The position numbers were made by a program, and so were the translations under genes. This document shows positions 1-7,444 of a stretch of 7,781 nt of DNA, in pieces. Location: positions 1-7,781 of the forward strand of contig CAJMNU010000069.1 in the NCBI GenBank assembly GCA_905214855.1, in the 5' to 3' direction. Within the stretch, counting starts at the first letter, position 1, and each line of letters begins with the position of its first letter. The DNA comes from an uncultured bacterium. GTDB taxonomy: Bacteria; Bacillota; Clostridia; Lachnospirales; Lachnospiraceae. Below the pieces are notes generated by a model that worked only from the letters and a program-made list of their open reading frames with translations, did no database searches and was not told where the DNA came from.

Positions 1-17
1 TACCAAAGAGATTCGTC

Positions 18-938
18 TTATTCAAAAATCAAAACAATATTTTGATAATAGTATTTTAAAATATCTTCTGCTTTCCATCCATCTTCTGCCATCACTTTTG
101 CACCATACTGCGACATTCCATACCCATGACCGACCCCTTTCACCACAATACGTATTTTTCCCTCTTCTTCTCTAGTAAGAAAAAAACAAGAGGAAGGAAG
201 TCCTAACGTGTATTGTACTTCCTCCCCTGTATATGTATTTCCGGCAATCTGCATTTGTTCTATATATCCTGCATCATCCCGTTTTATGATCTGTACTGTA
301 TCAAAAACTCCGGAACAGTTTTCTTTATCTGATAAAATATCTGCTATCTTTTTATCAAACTCATTCTCTGAAAGAACAATAATATGCAGGTACTCTTCTG
401 CCTCCACATCCCGTTTGCTGTCTGTTCCTAAAAGATACGGAAAAAGGTTCTGATCTCCTGTTCTGGTTTTTCCTGCACTGATTTTATGAAATAATGGTCT
501 TACATACTCTCCCTCATATTTCATGATTGTGGCTGCTGTACTGCTCACCGCTTTCTGAAACGTCTGGTAATGTTCTGCTGCCATAAGCTGTCCCCATTCT
601 TCGATCATTTGACTCCACTCCATATAATCAGTATCCAATTCTTCCTCTTTTATTTCTGTTCTTCCATCTAAAATCTGATATAAATATGTACGATCTACAA
701 TGGCTTGTGCTTTCAATGCCTCAATTCCATATTCTGGCGGAATCTGCAATGCAAGCATCCCGATCAAATATTCTTCTATGTCCAAAATTCTATTTCCTTC
801 CTTACGTTCCAAAATCACCGTTTTTCCACTGGAAATCGTATGCTCTTTTACTTCTCCCTGTATCTGTCCTGCCCAAACTATCGTTATACAATACGGAATC
901 AACAAAGCCGAAAACCATATAAACCAAACCCGTCTCAT
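18..938 (-). CDS. SpoIID/LytB-domain membrane-anchored protein
   Basis: A complete 306-residue protein of the SpoIID/LytB (amidase-enhancer/lytic transglycosylase-like) family. True SpoIID cuts glycan strands of peptidoglycan during engulfment in sporulation; relatives act on cell wall elsewhere. Residues 4-22 are hydrophobic after MRR, so the protein is probably anchored in the membrane with its domain outside the cytoplasm. The family core is visible as IEEYLIGMLALQIPPEYG (55-71), then EALKAQA (73-79) and RTY (83-85). The hallmark C-terminal motif GVGHGYGMSQYGA is at 268-280, with His271. In the first block the family usually reads 'EMP', but here it is QIP with Gln65. The start is preceded by an AGGGAGAGAGG ribosome binding site. 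The length is close to SpoIID proteins (about 300-340 residues), but the neighbours are not the usual spoIID ones, so I call the domain family and not SpoIID itself. It could be a paralogue. Confidence 0.85.
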   Translation of the reverse strand: MRRVWFIWFSALLIPYCITIVWAGQIQGEVKEHTISSGKTVILERKEGNRILDIEEYLIGMLALQIPPEYGIEALKAQAIVDRTYLYQILDGRTEIKEEELDTDYMEWSQMIEEWGQLMAAEHYQTFQKAVSSTAATIMKYEGEYVRPLFHKISAGKTRTGDQNLFPYLLGTDSKRDVEAEEYLHIIVLSENEFDKKIADILSDKENCSGVFDTVQIIKRDDAGYIEQMQIAGNTYTGEEVQYTLGLPSSCFFLTREEEGKIRIVVKGVGHGYGMSQYGAKVMAEDGWKAEDILKYYYQNIVLIFE

Positions 939-1079
939 ACCTCTCTCCCTTCTATATCGTCATTTTTCTCTGTTCTTTATCTTATAAAGATCACCCCCTG
1001 TTCAGGCTTTTCTTTTTATATTTTTTTACAGTTTCCTCGTATTATAAAATAGTAGTGTTTATAGTCCCTTTCTTATGAG

Positions 1080-1108
1080 TGTATGTCCCAAAAGTTTTCT
1101 TTAGTCAA
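1080..1108 (-). promoter_or_regulatory. Candidate promoter upstream of the SpoIID-domain gene
   Basis: On the minus strand TTGACT (1108-1103) is followed after 17 nt by CATACA (1085-1080) and then CT. As a sigma-A promoter it has a good -35 but a poor -10 (three of six bases). CATACA also resembles the -10 of sporulation sigma-E promoters, which would suit a SpoIID-type gene, although the matching sigma-E -35 is weak. The element lies about 140 nt upstream of the start codon. The 5' untranslated stretch also holds a 7-bp AT hairpin (TCTTTAT/ATAAAGA, 974-990). This is an inference from sequence only. Confidence 0.3.
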
Positions 1109-1149
1109 AAAATTATATACAAATAAAACCTGTTTCCCCTCTAAACATC

Positions 1150-1245
1150 AAAAAAACGCCATGGATCTGCGTTTTATATGTCAATCACCACACAGTTTTC
1201 CATGCAGTTTCCTCACATATCATCACACCAAATCCATGGCATTTT
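1150..1245 (-). repeat. Long-loop inverted repeat with U-tract (candidate structured RNA or terminator)
   Basis: On the minus strand AAAATGCCATGGAT (1245-1232) pairs with ATCCATGGCGTTTT (1166-1153). This makes 14 bp with one G-U pair around a 65-nt loop, and the run of seven T ends at 1150. A second nested pair, ATATGT (1220-1215) with ACATAT (1181-1176), lies inside. On the plus strand the same arms are also followed by a T-rich run at 1243-1256. It lies 122-217 nt past the glgP stop and could end that transcript. The loop is much longer than in ordinary terminators, so a small structured RNA is the alternative. I do not recognise a known RNA family. Confidence 0.5.
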
Positions 1246-1315
1246 CCTTTTTTAATTATTCCCTAATATATATTTTATTTGGGATTTGTTTTGCTTTACA
1301 AGACATCTCCAGTCT

Positions 1316-1334
1316 AATATCATATTCTGATATT
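1316..1334. repeat. Small AT-rich hairpin just past glgP
   Basis: AATATCA (1316-1322) and TGATATT (1328-1334) form a perfect 7-bp inverted repeat with a 5-nt loop, 33 nt beyond the glgP stop. It is AT-only except for one C-G pair and lacks a clean T-run on the minus strand. It is therefore a weak terminator at best; mRNA 3'-end stabilisation or an operator are alternatives. Confidence 0.3.
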
Positions 1335-1366
1335 TTGCTCTGACATCCTATATTTTTCTTATTCTT

Positions 1367-3826
1367 TTATTTTTCTTTATTTACTTTTACCTTCTCCAGA
1401 TGCCAGATATCATCCACATACTCCTGAATGGTTCTGTCAGAAGTGAATTTACCAGCATGAGCAACATTCAGGATTGCTGCCTTTGCCCACCATTTCTCAT
1501 CTCTGTATGCCTTATCAATTTTCTCATGTGCCTGAGCATAAGAACGGAAATCTTTCAGGTTAAAGTACATATCTGCACGATCTGTACTCAAAGTATTCAA
1601 GAGAGAATTATAAATCGGACGGAATAACTCTGTATTCTCTGGACAGAAGTATCCATTGATCAACTGCATCAATACACGGCGGATATCCTGATCATTGTTA
1701 AAGATATCCATTGGGTTATAACCGCCATTCTTTTCGTAGTTGATAACTTCGTCAGAGGACATACCAAAGATAAATGCATTCTCTTTGCCTACTTCCTCCA
1801 CGATCTCTACATTTGCGCCATCCATAGTTCCCAATGTCAGAGCGCCATTCAGCATAAACTTCATATTTCCTGTACCAGAAGCCTCTTTGCTGGCAGTAGA
1901 AATCTGTTCACTGACATCTGCAGCCGCAAAAATCAATTCTGCATTAGATACACGATAATCCTCAATGAAAACAACCTTGATCTTTCCATTGATAGATGCA
2001 TCATTATTAATCACATTTGCAACCGCATTGATCAATTTAATTGTAAGTTTTGCAATCTTATATCCTGCAGCAGCTTTTGCACCGAAAATGAATGTTCTGG
2101 GAACCATGTCTGTATTCACATTATCTTTTAATTGATTATACAGATACATTACATGCAGAATATTCAACAGCTGACGTTTATATTCATGCAATCTCTTTAC
2201 CTGTACATCAAATATAGAACGCGGATCTACATCAATACCATTGTGTTCCTTGATATATTTTGCCAGACGCACTTTGTTCTGATACTTGATATTCATAAAC
2301 TCCTGCTGGCATTTCTCATCATCTGCATAAATAGCCAATTTTTTGATATGCGGCAAGTCTGTGATCCAATCATCACCAATCTTACTGCTTACCCAGTCTG
2401 CTAAGAGTGGATTTCCATGAAGCAGGAAACGTCTCTGTGTAATACCATTTGTCTTATTATTAAACTTCTCTGGCATCATCTCATAGAAATCTTTTAATTC
2501 CTGATTCTTCAGAATCTCTGTGTGCAGTCTTGCAACACCATTGACAGAAAAACTCGCCACAATAGCCAAATGTGCCATTTTTACCTGTCCATCATAAATA
2601 ATAGCCATCTTGCGGACTTTCTCATTATTTCCAGGATAACGCTTCTGGATCTCCAGAATAAATCTTCTGTTGATCTCTTCTACGATCTGGTAAATTCTAG
2701 GAAGCAATCTGGAGAACAGCTCGATTGGCCATTTTTCCAATGCTTCTGCCATGATCGTATGGTTGGTATAAGCACAACATCTTCTTGTGATATCCCAAGC
2801 CTCATCCCATTCTAATCCTTCATCATCCAGAAGAATTCTCATAAGTTCTGCCACTGCAACTGTTGGATGGGTGTCATTCATCTGGAAGACAACCTTCTCA
2901 TACAATTTGCGGATATCATCATGATTTTCCTTATACTTGGAAACTGCTCTCTGTAAGCTGGCAGAAATAAAGAAATACTGCTGTTTCAGACGAAGCTCTT
3001 TTCCGGCATAATGATTATCATTTGGATATAATACTTCTACCAAGTTCTTTGCCAGATTCTCTTCTCCGACTGCTCTCTGATAATCTCCTTTATCAAATGC
3101 CTCCAGATTAAATGTATTCATTGGCTGTGCATCCCAGATACGCAGCGTGTTGACCACATTATTGTTATATCCCACGATCGGAAGATCATAAGGAACTGCC
3201 ATAACAGACTGGTATCCTTCCTGTACAAAACAGTTTCTGCTTCCATTCCATACAGTCTTTACATAACCACCGAATTTAACCTCAACAGCATATTCTGCAC
3301 GACGTACTTCAAAAGGATTTCCATCTTTCAGCCAGTTATCCGGTACCTCTACCTGATATCCATCACGGATCTGCTGTTTAAACATTCCATAGCGATAACG
3401 GATACCACATCCATATGCCGGATATCCCAATGTTGCCAGGGAATCCAAGAAACAAGCAGCAAGACGACCCAAACCGCCATTTCCCAGTGCTGCATCTGGT
3501 TCTTGATCTTCAATAGCATTCAGATCAAATCCCAGTTCACTTAATGCTTCCTTTACTTCATCTCTAGCACACAGATTGATAATATTATTTCCCAGAGCAC
3601 GCCCCATCAAAAACTCCATGGAAAGATAATATACTGTTTTTACATCCTGTTTGGTATATTCCTTATGAGTGGCAATCCATTCGTCAATGATCTCGTCCTT
3701 TACAGCATAAGCTACTGCCTGAAATACCTGCTGTGGAGTTGCTTCATCAATTGTTTTTCTAAACAGATTTTTTACATTATCCACAACAGCTTCTTTAAAG
3801 ACCTTCTTATCTAACCCCTGATTCAT
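1367..3826 (-). CDS. glgP: Glycogen/starch (alpha-glucan) phosphorylase
   Basis: This cytoplasmic enzyme removes glucose from the non-reducing ends of glycogen or maltodextrin by phosphorolysis, giving glucose-1-phosphate. It is a complete 819-residue protein of family GT35, close to the usual bacterial length (about 800-820). Visible family motifs are NGGLGRLAACFLDS (116-129), QMNDTHP (315-321), TNHT (354-357), KRLHEYKRQ (544-552) and the pyridoxal-phosphate site EASGTGNMKFMLNG (648-661). Lys656 should carry the cofactor. Nothing essential appears missing. The start is well supported by AAAGGAG (3842-3836) with 9 nt to the ATG. The gene follows ileS on the same strand after 21 nt with no terminator between them, so it is probably co-transcribed with ileS under its T-box; an internal promoter inside ileS cannot be excluded. 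No other glycogen genes are in the window. Substrate preference (glycogen or maltodextrin) cannot be told from the sequence. Confidence 0.97.
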   Translation of the reverse strand: MNQGLDKKVFKEAVVDNVKNLFRKTIDEATPQQVFQAVAYAVKDEIIDEWIATHKEYTKQDVKTVYYLSMEFLMGRALGNNIINLCARDEVKEALSELGFDLNAIEDQEPDAALGNGGLGRLAACFLDSLATLGYPAYGCGIRYRYGMFKQQIRDGYQVEVPDNWLKDGNPFEVRRAEYAVEVKFGGYVKTVWNGSRNCFVQEGYQSVMAVPYDLPIVGYNNNVVNTLRIWDAQPMNTFNLEAFDKGDYQRAVGEENLAKNLVEVLYPNDNHYAGKELRLKQQYFFISASLQRAVSKYKENHDDIRKLYEKVVFQMNDTHPTVAVAELMRILLDDEGLEWDEAWDITRRCCAYTNHTIMAEALEKWPIELFSRLLPRIYQIVEEINRRFILEIQKRYPGNNEKVRKMAIIYDGQVKMAHLAIVASFSVNGVARLHTEILKNQELKDFYEMMPEKFNNKTNGITQRRFLLHGNPLLADWVSSKIGDDWITDLPHIKKLAIYADDEKCQQEFMNIKYQNKVRLAKYIKEHNGIDVDPRSIFDVQVKRLHEYKRQLLNILHVMYLYNQLKDNVNTDMVPRTFIFGAKAAAGYKIAKLTIKLINAVANVINNDASINGKIKVVFIEDYRVSNAELIFAAADVSEQISTASKEASGTGNMKFMLNGALTLGTMDGANVEIVEEVGKENAFIFGMSSDEVINYEKNGGYNPMDIFNNDQDIRRVLMQLINGYFCPENTELFRPIYNSLLNTLSTDRADMYFNLKDFRSYAQAHEKIDKAYRDEKWWAKAAILNVAHAGKFTSDRTIQEYVDDIWHLEKVKVNKEK

Positions 3827-3835
3827 ACTTTGTCG

Positions 3836-3842
3836 CTCCTTT
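3836..3842 (-). promoter_or_regulatory. Ribosome binding site of glgP in the ileS-glgP gap
   Basis: AAAGGAG on the minus strand ends 9 nt before the glgP ATG. It occupies a third of the 21-nt gap between the ileS stop and glgP, leaving no room for a promoter or an intrinsic terminator. This supports co-transcription of the two genes. Confidence 0.85.
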
Positions 3843-3847
3843 TGAAT

Positions 3848-6800
3848 TTACATCATTTTCTCGACACCCAACATTACCATTTCCCCATTGATGTTCCATT
3901 CTTTCTGATATCCGCCTTGCTGTCCAGGTAATAAAGTGCCTGCCATCACTTCATTTTTAATGATTTCTTCATATTTTTCAAAGATTTCTGTAATCTTCTT
4001 ACTTCCATCTTCATAGACACGAATACGGTCCATCACTTCAAAACCGGCTTCCTTACGCATCGTCTGTACTTTACTGATGATCTCTCTGATCATTCCTTCT
4101 TCCAAAAGTTCTGGTGTCAAATTGGTATCAAGTACAACTGTTACGTAATTATCCGCTTCTGTTACAAAACCTTCTTGCTGAGTCATCTCGATCAGCAAAT
4201 CTTCTTTTGTGAGATCTACCATCACACCATCAAACTCAAAATGCAGCTCACCTTTTTCATTTAACGTATCCATTGCTGCATTTCCATCCAAATCAGAAAG
4301 TGCTGCCTTGATCTTTCCAAGCTGCTTTCCATACTTAGGTCCTACCGTTTTTAACTGTGGTTTGAAGGTATAGGTTGTATATGCTCTCACATCATCTGTA
4401 AACAAAACAGATTTGACATTCAGCTCATCCTCAATGATTTCTTTATAAAACTCAGACAGATCATGGTCAGCTTTTACAAACATACTGCTGATCGGCTGAC
4501 GATTCTTAATATTGGCTGTATTTCTTGCCGCACGTCCCATAACAACGATCTTAAGAACCTCATCCATGTCTTCTTCCAGTTTTTTATCGATCCAAGCCTC
4601 ATGCACTGTCGGGAAATCACACAGATGGATACTTTCTGGTGCTTCCTTATCGATGCTTCTCACTAGATTCTGATACATATCTTCTGTCATAAACGGAATC
4701 ATCGGAGCTGCTGCTTTTGCTATCTCCACCAGTGCAGTGTACAATGTCATATATGCATTGATCTTATCCTGCTCCATTCCTTTTGCCCAGAAACGCTCAC
4801 GGCTTCTTCTGACATACCAGTTGCTCATGTCATCTACAAAAGCCTGAAGACTTCTTGCTGCCTCTGGGATTCTATAATTCTCAAGATTGCTGTCTACTTC
4901 CTGAATCGTAGTCTGCAGTCTTGAAAGCAGCCATTTATCCATAACAGCCAATTTGTCATAGTCTAACTGATATTTAGAAGCATCAAACTGGTCAATATTT
5001 GCATACAGAACAAAAAATGCATAGGTATTCCACAGAGTACCCATAAACTTTCTCTGTCCTTCTACTACAGCCTTTCCATGGAAACGCTTTGGAAGCCACG
5101 GTGCACTGTTGATATAGAAATACCATCTGATCGCATCTGCACCATATGTCTTTAAAGCATCAAATGGATCTACTGCATTTCCCTTGCTCTTACTCATTTT
5201 CTGACCATTTTCATCCTGTACATGTCCCATAACGATAACATTCTTGTACGGTGCTTTATTAAAGATCAGTGTAGAAATTGCCAAAAGGGAATAGAACCAT
5301 CCTCGTGTCTGATCCACAGCTTCAGAGATAAAATCTGCTGGGAACTGCTGCTCAAACAGCTCTTTATTTTCAAATGGATAATGATGCTGTGCAAATGGCA
5401 TAGAACCAGAATCAAACCAGCAGTCGATCACTTCTGGCACTCTGTGCATCATTTTTCCACACTTAGGACATGGAATCGTCACTGCATCAATATAAGGACG
5501 GTGCAGTTCAATCTCATCTGGACAGTTGTCAGACAGAGATTTCAGTTCTTCAATGCTTCCGATCGCATGCTGATGTCCACACTCACACTCCCAGATATTC
5601 AGCGGAGTACCCCAATAGCGGTTACGGCTCACGCCCCAGTCCTGTACATTTTCCAGCCAGTCACCAAAACGTCCCTTGCCGATACTCTCTGGAATCCAGT
5701 TGATCGTATTATTATTACGGATCAAGTCATCCTTTACTTCTGTCATCTTGATAAACCATGACTCACGAGCATAATAGATCAAAGGAGTATCACATCTCCA
5801 GCAATGAGGATAACTATGCTCAAATTTAGGTGCTGCAAAGAGCAGTCCTCTCTGATCCAGATCTTCCAGAACCTTAGGATCTGCATTTTTACAAAAGACT
5901 CCAGGCCAAAGAGTGTCTTCTGTCATTTCACCTTTTCCGTCTACCCTCTGTACAAAAGGAAGGTCATATTTACGCCCTACTTTAGAGTCATCCTCACCAA
6001 AAGCCGGAGCGATATGAACAATACCAGTACCATCTGTCAATGTGACATAAGAATCACATACTACATAATATGCCTTCTTACCATTTAACTTATCACACAC
6101 ATACAATGGCTCATATTCTTTATATTCCAGATCCTTGCCCTTGTAATGCTCTAGTATTGTATAGTTTTCCTTCAAAACAGAATCTGTAAGCGCAGCTGCC
6201 ATATAATAGACACTACCCTCATGCTCTACTTTTACATAGTCTTCTACTGGATTCACACAGAGTGCTACGTTAGAAGGAAGAGTCCACGGAGTTGTCGTCC
6301 ATGCCAAAATATAAGCATCTTCCTCTTTGCATTTAAACTTTGCAATTGCAGAACGCTCTTTGACATCCTTATATCCCTGTGCCACCTCATGACTGGAAAG
6401 AGGAGTTCCACAACGTGGACAATAAGGAACGATCTTAAATCCTTTATACAAAAGATTCTTTTCCCAGATCTGCTTTAACGCCCACCATTCAGACTCAATA
6501 AAGGAATTGTCATAAGTTACATATGGATGTTCCATATCAGCCCAAAAACCAACAGTGGCAGAAAAATCTTCCCACATTCCCTTGTATTTCCAGACACTCT
6601 CTTTACAGTGGTTGATAAAAGGTTCCAGACCATACTGCTCAATCTGCTCCTTACCATCCAACCCCAGCATTTTTTCAACTTCCAGCTCTACTGGAAGTCC
6701 ATGAGTATCCCAACCTGCCTTACGTGGAACCATATATCCCTTCATTGTGCGGTAACGCGGGATCATATCTTTGATGACACGAGTCTCCACATGTCCAATA

Positions 6801-6964
6801 TGCGGTTTTCCATTGGCAGTTGGCGGTCCATCATAAAATGTGTAGGTTTTTCCTTTTTTCCGGCTGTCAATACTCTTTTCAAAAATCTTATTATCAGTCC
6901 AAAACTGTTCTACCTTTTTTTCTCTCTCCACAAAATTCATATCTGTAGAAACTTTCTCATACAT
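3848..6964 (-). CDS. ileS: Isoleucyl-tRNA synthetase, type 2 (eukaryote-like)
   Basis: This cytoplasmic class I synthetase charges tRNA-Ile and hydrolyses mischarged valine in its CP1 editing domain. Counting from the chosen start (1038 residues), the adenylation motif HIGH is at 55-58 within PPTANGKPHIGH. The KMSKS loop is at 589-593. The editing-site signatures are TTTPWTLPSN (223-232) and GTGIVHIAPAFGEDD (312-326). Cysteine pairs C182/C185, C388/C391, C460/C462 and C499/C502 look like zinc-binding knuckles. The roughly 1040-residue length and extended C-terminus fit the type 2 IleRS clade and not the roughly 930-residue type 1 enzyme. Two in-frame ATGs lie 6 nt apart. GGAGG (6978-6974) is 3 nt from the ATG at 6970 but 9 nt from the one at 6964, so I prefer 6964; the longer form has 1040 residues. 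The T-box leader controls it, and glgP follows 21 nt downstream. Confidence 0.97.
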   Translation of the reverse strand: MYEKVSTDMNFVEREKKVEQFWTDNKIFEKSIDSRKKGKTYTFYDGPPTANGKPHIGHVETRVIKDMIPRYRTMKGYMVPRKAGWDTHGLPVELEVEKMLGLDGKEQIEQYGLEPFINHCKESVWKYKGMWEDFSATVGFWADMEHPYVTYDNSFIESEWWALKQIWEKNLLYKGFKIVPYCPRCGTPLSSHEVAQGYKDVKERSAIAKFKCKEEDAYILAWTTTPWTLPSNVALCVNPVEDYVKVEHEGSVYYMAAALTDSVLKENYTILEHYKGKDLEYKEYEPLYVCDKLNGKKAYYVVCDSYVTLTDGTGIVHIAPAFGEDDSKVGRKYDLPFVQRVDGKGEMTEDTLWPGVFCKNADPKVLEDLDQRGLLFAAPKFEHSYPHCWRCDTPLIYYARESWFIKMTEVKDDLIRNNNTINWIPESIGKGRFGDWLENVQDWGVSRNRYWGTPLNIWECECGHQHAIGSIEELKSLSDNCPDEIELHRPYIDAVTIPCPKCGKMMHRVPEVIDCWFDSGSMPFAQHHYPFENKELFEQQFPADFISEAVDQTRGWFYSLLAISTLIFNKAPYKNVIVMGHVQDENGQKMSKSKGNAVDPFDALKTYGADAIRWYFYINSAPWLPKRFHGKAVVEGQRKFMGTLWNTYAFFVLYANIDQFDASKYQLDYDKLAVMDKWLLSRLQTTIQEVDSNLENYRIPEAARSLQAFVDDMSNWYVRRSRERFWAKGMEQDKINAYMTLYTALVEIAKAAAPMIPFMTEDMYQNLVRSIDKEAPESIHLCDFPTVHEAWIDKKLEEDMDEVLKIVVMGRAARNTANIKNRQPISSMFVKADHDLSEFYKEIIEDELNVKSVLFTDDVRAYTTYTFKPQLKTVGPKYGKQLGKIKAALSDLDGNAAMDTLNEKGELHFEFDGVMVDLTKEDLLIEMTQQEGFVTEADNYVTVVLDTNLTPELLEEGMIREIISKVQTMRKEAGFEVMDRIRVYEDGSKKITEIFEKYEEIIKNEVMAGTLLPGQQGGYQKEWNINGEMVMLGVEKMM

Positions 6965-6973
6965 CGTCATTTT

Positions 6974-6978
6974 CCTCC
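6974..6978 (-). promoter_or_regulatory. Ribosome binding site of ileS (decides the start)
   Basis: GGAGG on the minus strand lies 3 nt before the first in-frame ATG (6970) and 9 nt before the second (6964). Normal spacing is about 5-10 nt, which favours the second ATG. Confidence 0.75.
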
Positions 6979-7046
6979 AATCAGAATCTTATGCCTAAGG
7001 GAAACAGAACATATTTATTTCCTATCACATAGATTTTTTCAGAAAT

Positions 7047-7079
7047 AAAAAAGACTCCGCCCTAAAACAGGACGAAGCC
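7047..7079 (-). terminator. Intrinsic terminator of the ileS T-box
   Basis: On the minus strand GGCTTCGTCCT (7079-7069) pairs with AGGGCGGAGTC (7063-7053) around GTTTT, 11 bp including G-U pairs, followed by TTTTTT (7052-7047). Its 5' arm shares CCT with the antiterminator, giving the expected switch. The ileS start lies about 80 nt further on. Confidence 0.93.
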
Positions 7080-7290
7080 GTCAATGCTCTCGCTGTACCA
7101 CCCATTTCAGCATACTTATCATATGAGTTTCTGTAACGTAGAAAATACGGCTCAGCTTAATCAGACCATCATAGGTTCTTTCAGCCTGCTGCTCCAGAGG
7201 GATTTTCCATCATGTCTTACTCTTTCCGGGCTTACACCTTCCCCGAATCGCTAAGAATTTCAAACAATAGTACTTTCTCTGTCATCGCAT
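7047..7290 (-). ncRNA. T-box riboswitch leader of ileS (tRNA-Ile sensing)
   Basis: The leader RNA senses charging of tRNA-Ile: uncharged tRNA stabilises an antiterminator so that ileS is read. On the minus strand, Stem I begins near GCGATGACAGAGAAAGTA (about 7288). CAGAG there can pair with CTCTG on the 3' side, and the distal stem contains GGTGTAAGCCCGG. Directly before CTCTG is GAAAATCC, placing ATC (7203-7201), an isoleucine codon, in the specifier position. The T-box core TGGGTGGTACAGCG (7104-7091) matches the family, with A where ACCGCG is usual. Its TGGT bulge suits a tRNA ending ACCA. AAATGGG (7107-7101) can pair with CCTGTTT (7071-7065) as the antiterminator, which excludes the terminator. 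The synthetase gene downstream is IleRS, which agrees with the ATC specifier. Confidence 0.95.
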
Positions 7291-7325
7291 TTTTGATTTA
7301 CTTATTCTATTTTTACCGCCTTTTT

Positions 7326-7355
7326 AGTATAGCTCTTTTTTACATAAAATGTCAA
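7326..7355 (-). promoter_or_regulatory. Sigma-A promoter of the T-box-ileS-glgP transcript
   Basis: On the minus strand a perfect -35 TTGACA (7355-7350) is followed after 18 nt by a -10 TATACT (7331-7326). Transcription would start near 7319, about 30 nt before Stem I of the T-box, leaving a leader of about 355 nt before the ileS start. No other strong promoter is visible between here and ileS. Confidence 0.8.
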
Positions 7356-7444
7356 GCTCTCACGGACATTTGGGGCGTTTTAGCACGTTTTTCACATATT
7401 TCACAAACTTTTATCTCTATTTTTGTGTATTTCTCAAAACACTT

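Noticed and set aside
1112..1117. TATAAT on the minus strand in the glgP-SpoIID spacer as a promoter -10
   Set aside because: No acceptable -35 lies 16-18 nt upstream (it reads AGGGGA at 17 nt), and the upstream TG is misplaced for an extended -10.
1083..1343. 86-residue plus-strand open frame in the glgP-SpoIID spacer
   Set aside because: No Shine-Dalgarno sequence precedes it, it has no recognisable domain, and it runs through the inverted repeat and AT-rich hairpin.
5222..5761. 179-residue plus-strand open frame opposite ileS
   Set aside because: It lies wholly inside the strongly supported ileS gene on the other strand, has no recognisable motif, and its Cys/His/Trp-rich composition is typical of an antisense shadow.
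6527..7048. 173-residue plus-strand open frame overlapping the ileS start
   Set aside because: It is antisense to ileS and its leader, with no recognisable protein family.
7381..7400. Possible CcpA (cre) site near TGAAAAACGTG on the minus strand
   Set aside because: The spacing between TG and CG is one base too long for the cre consensus and the other half does not match.
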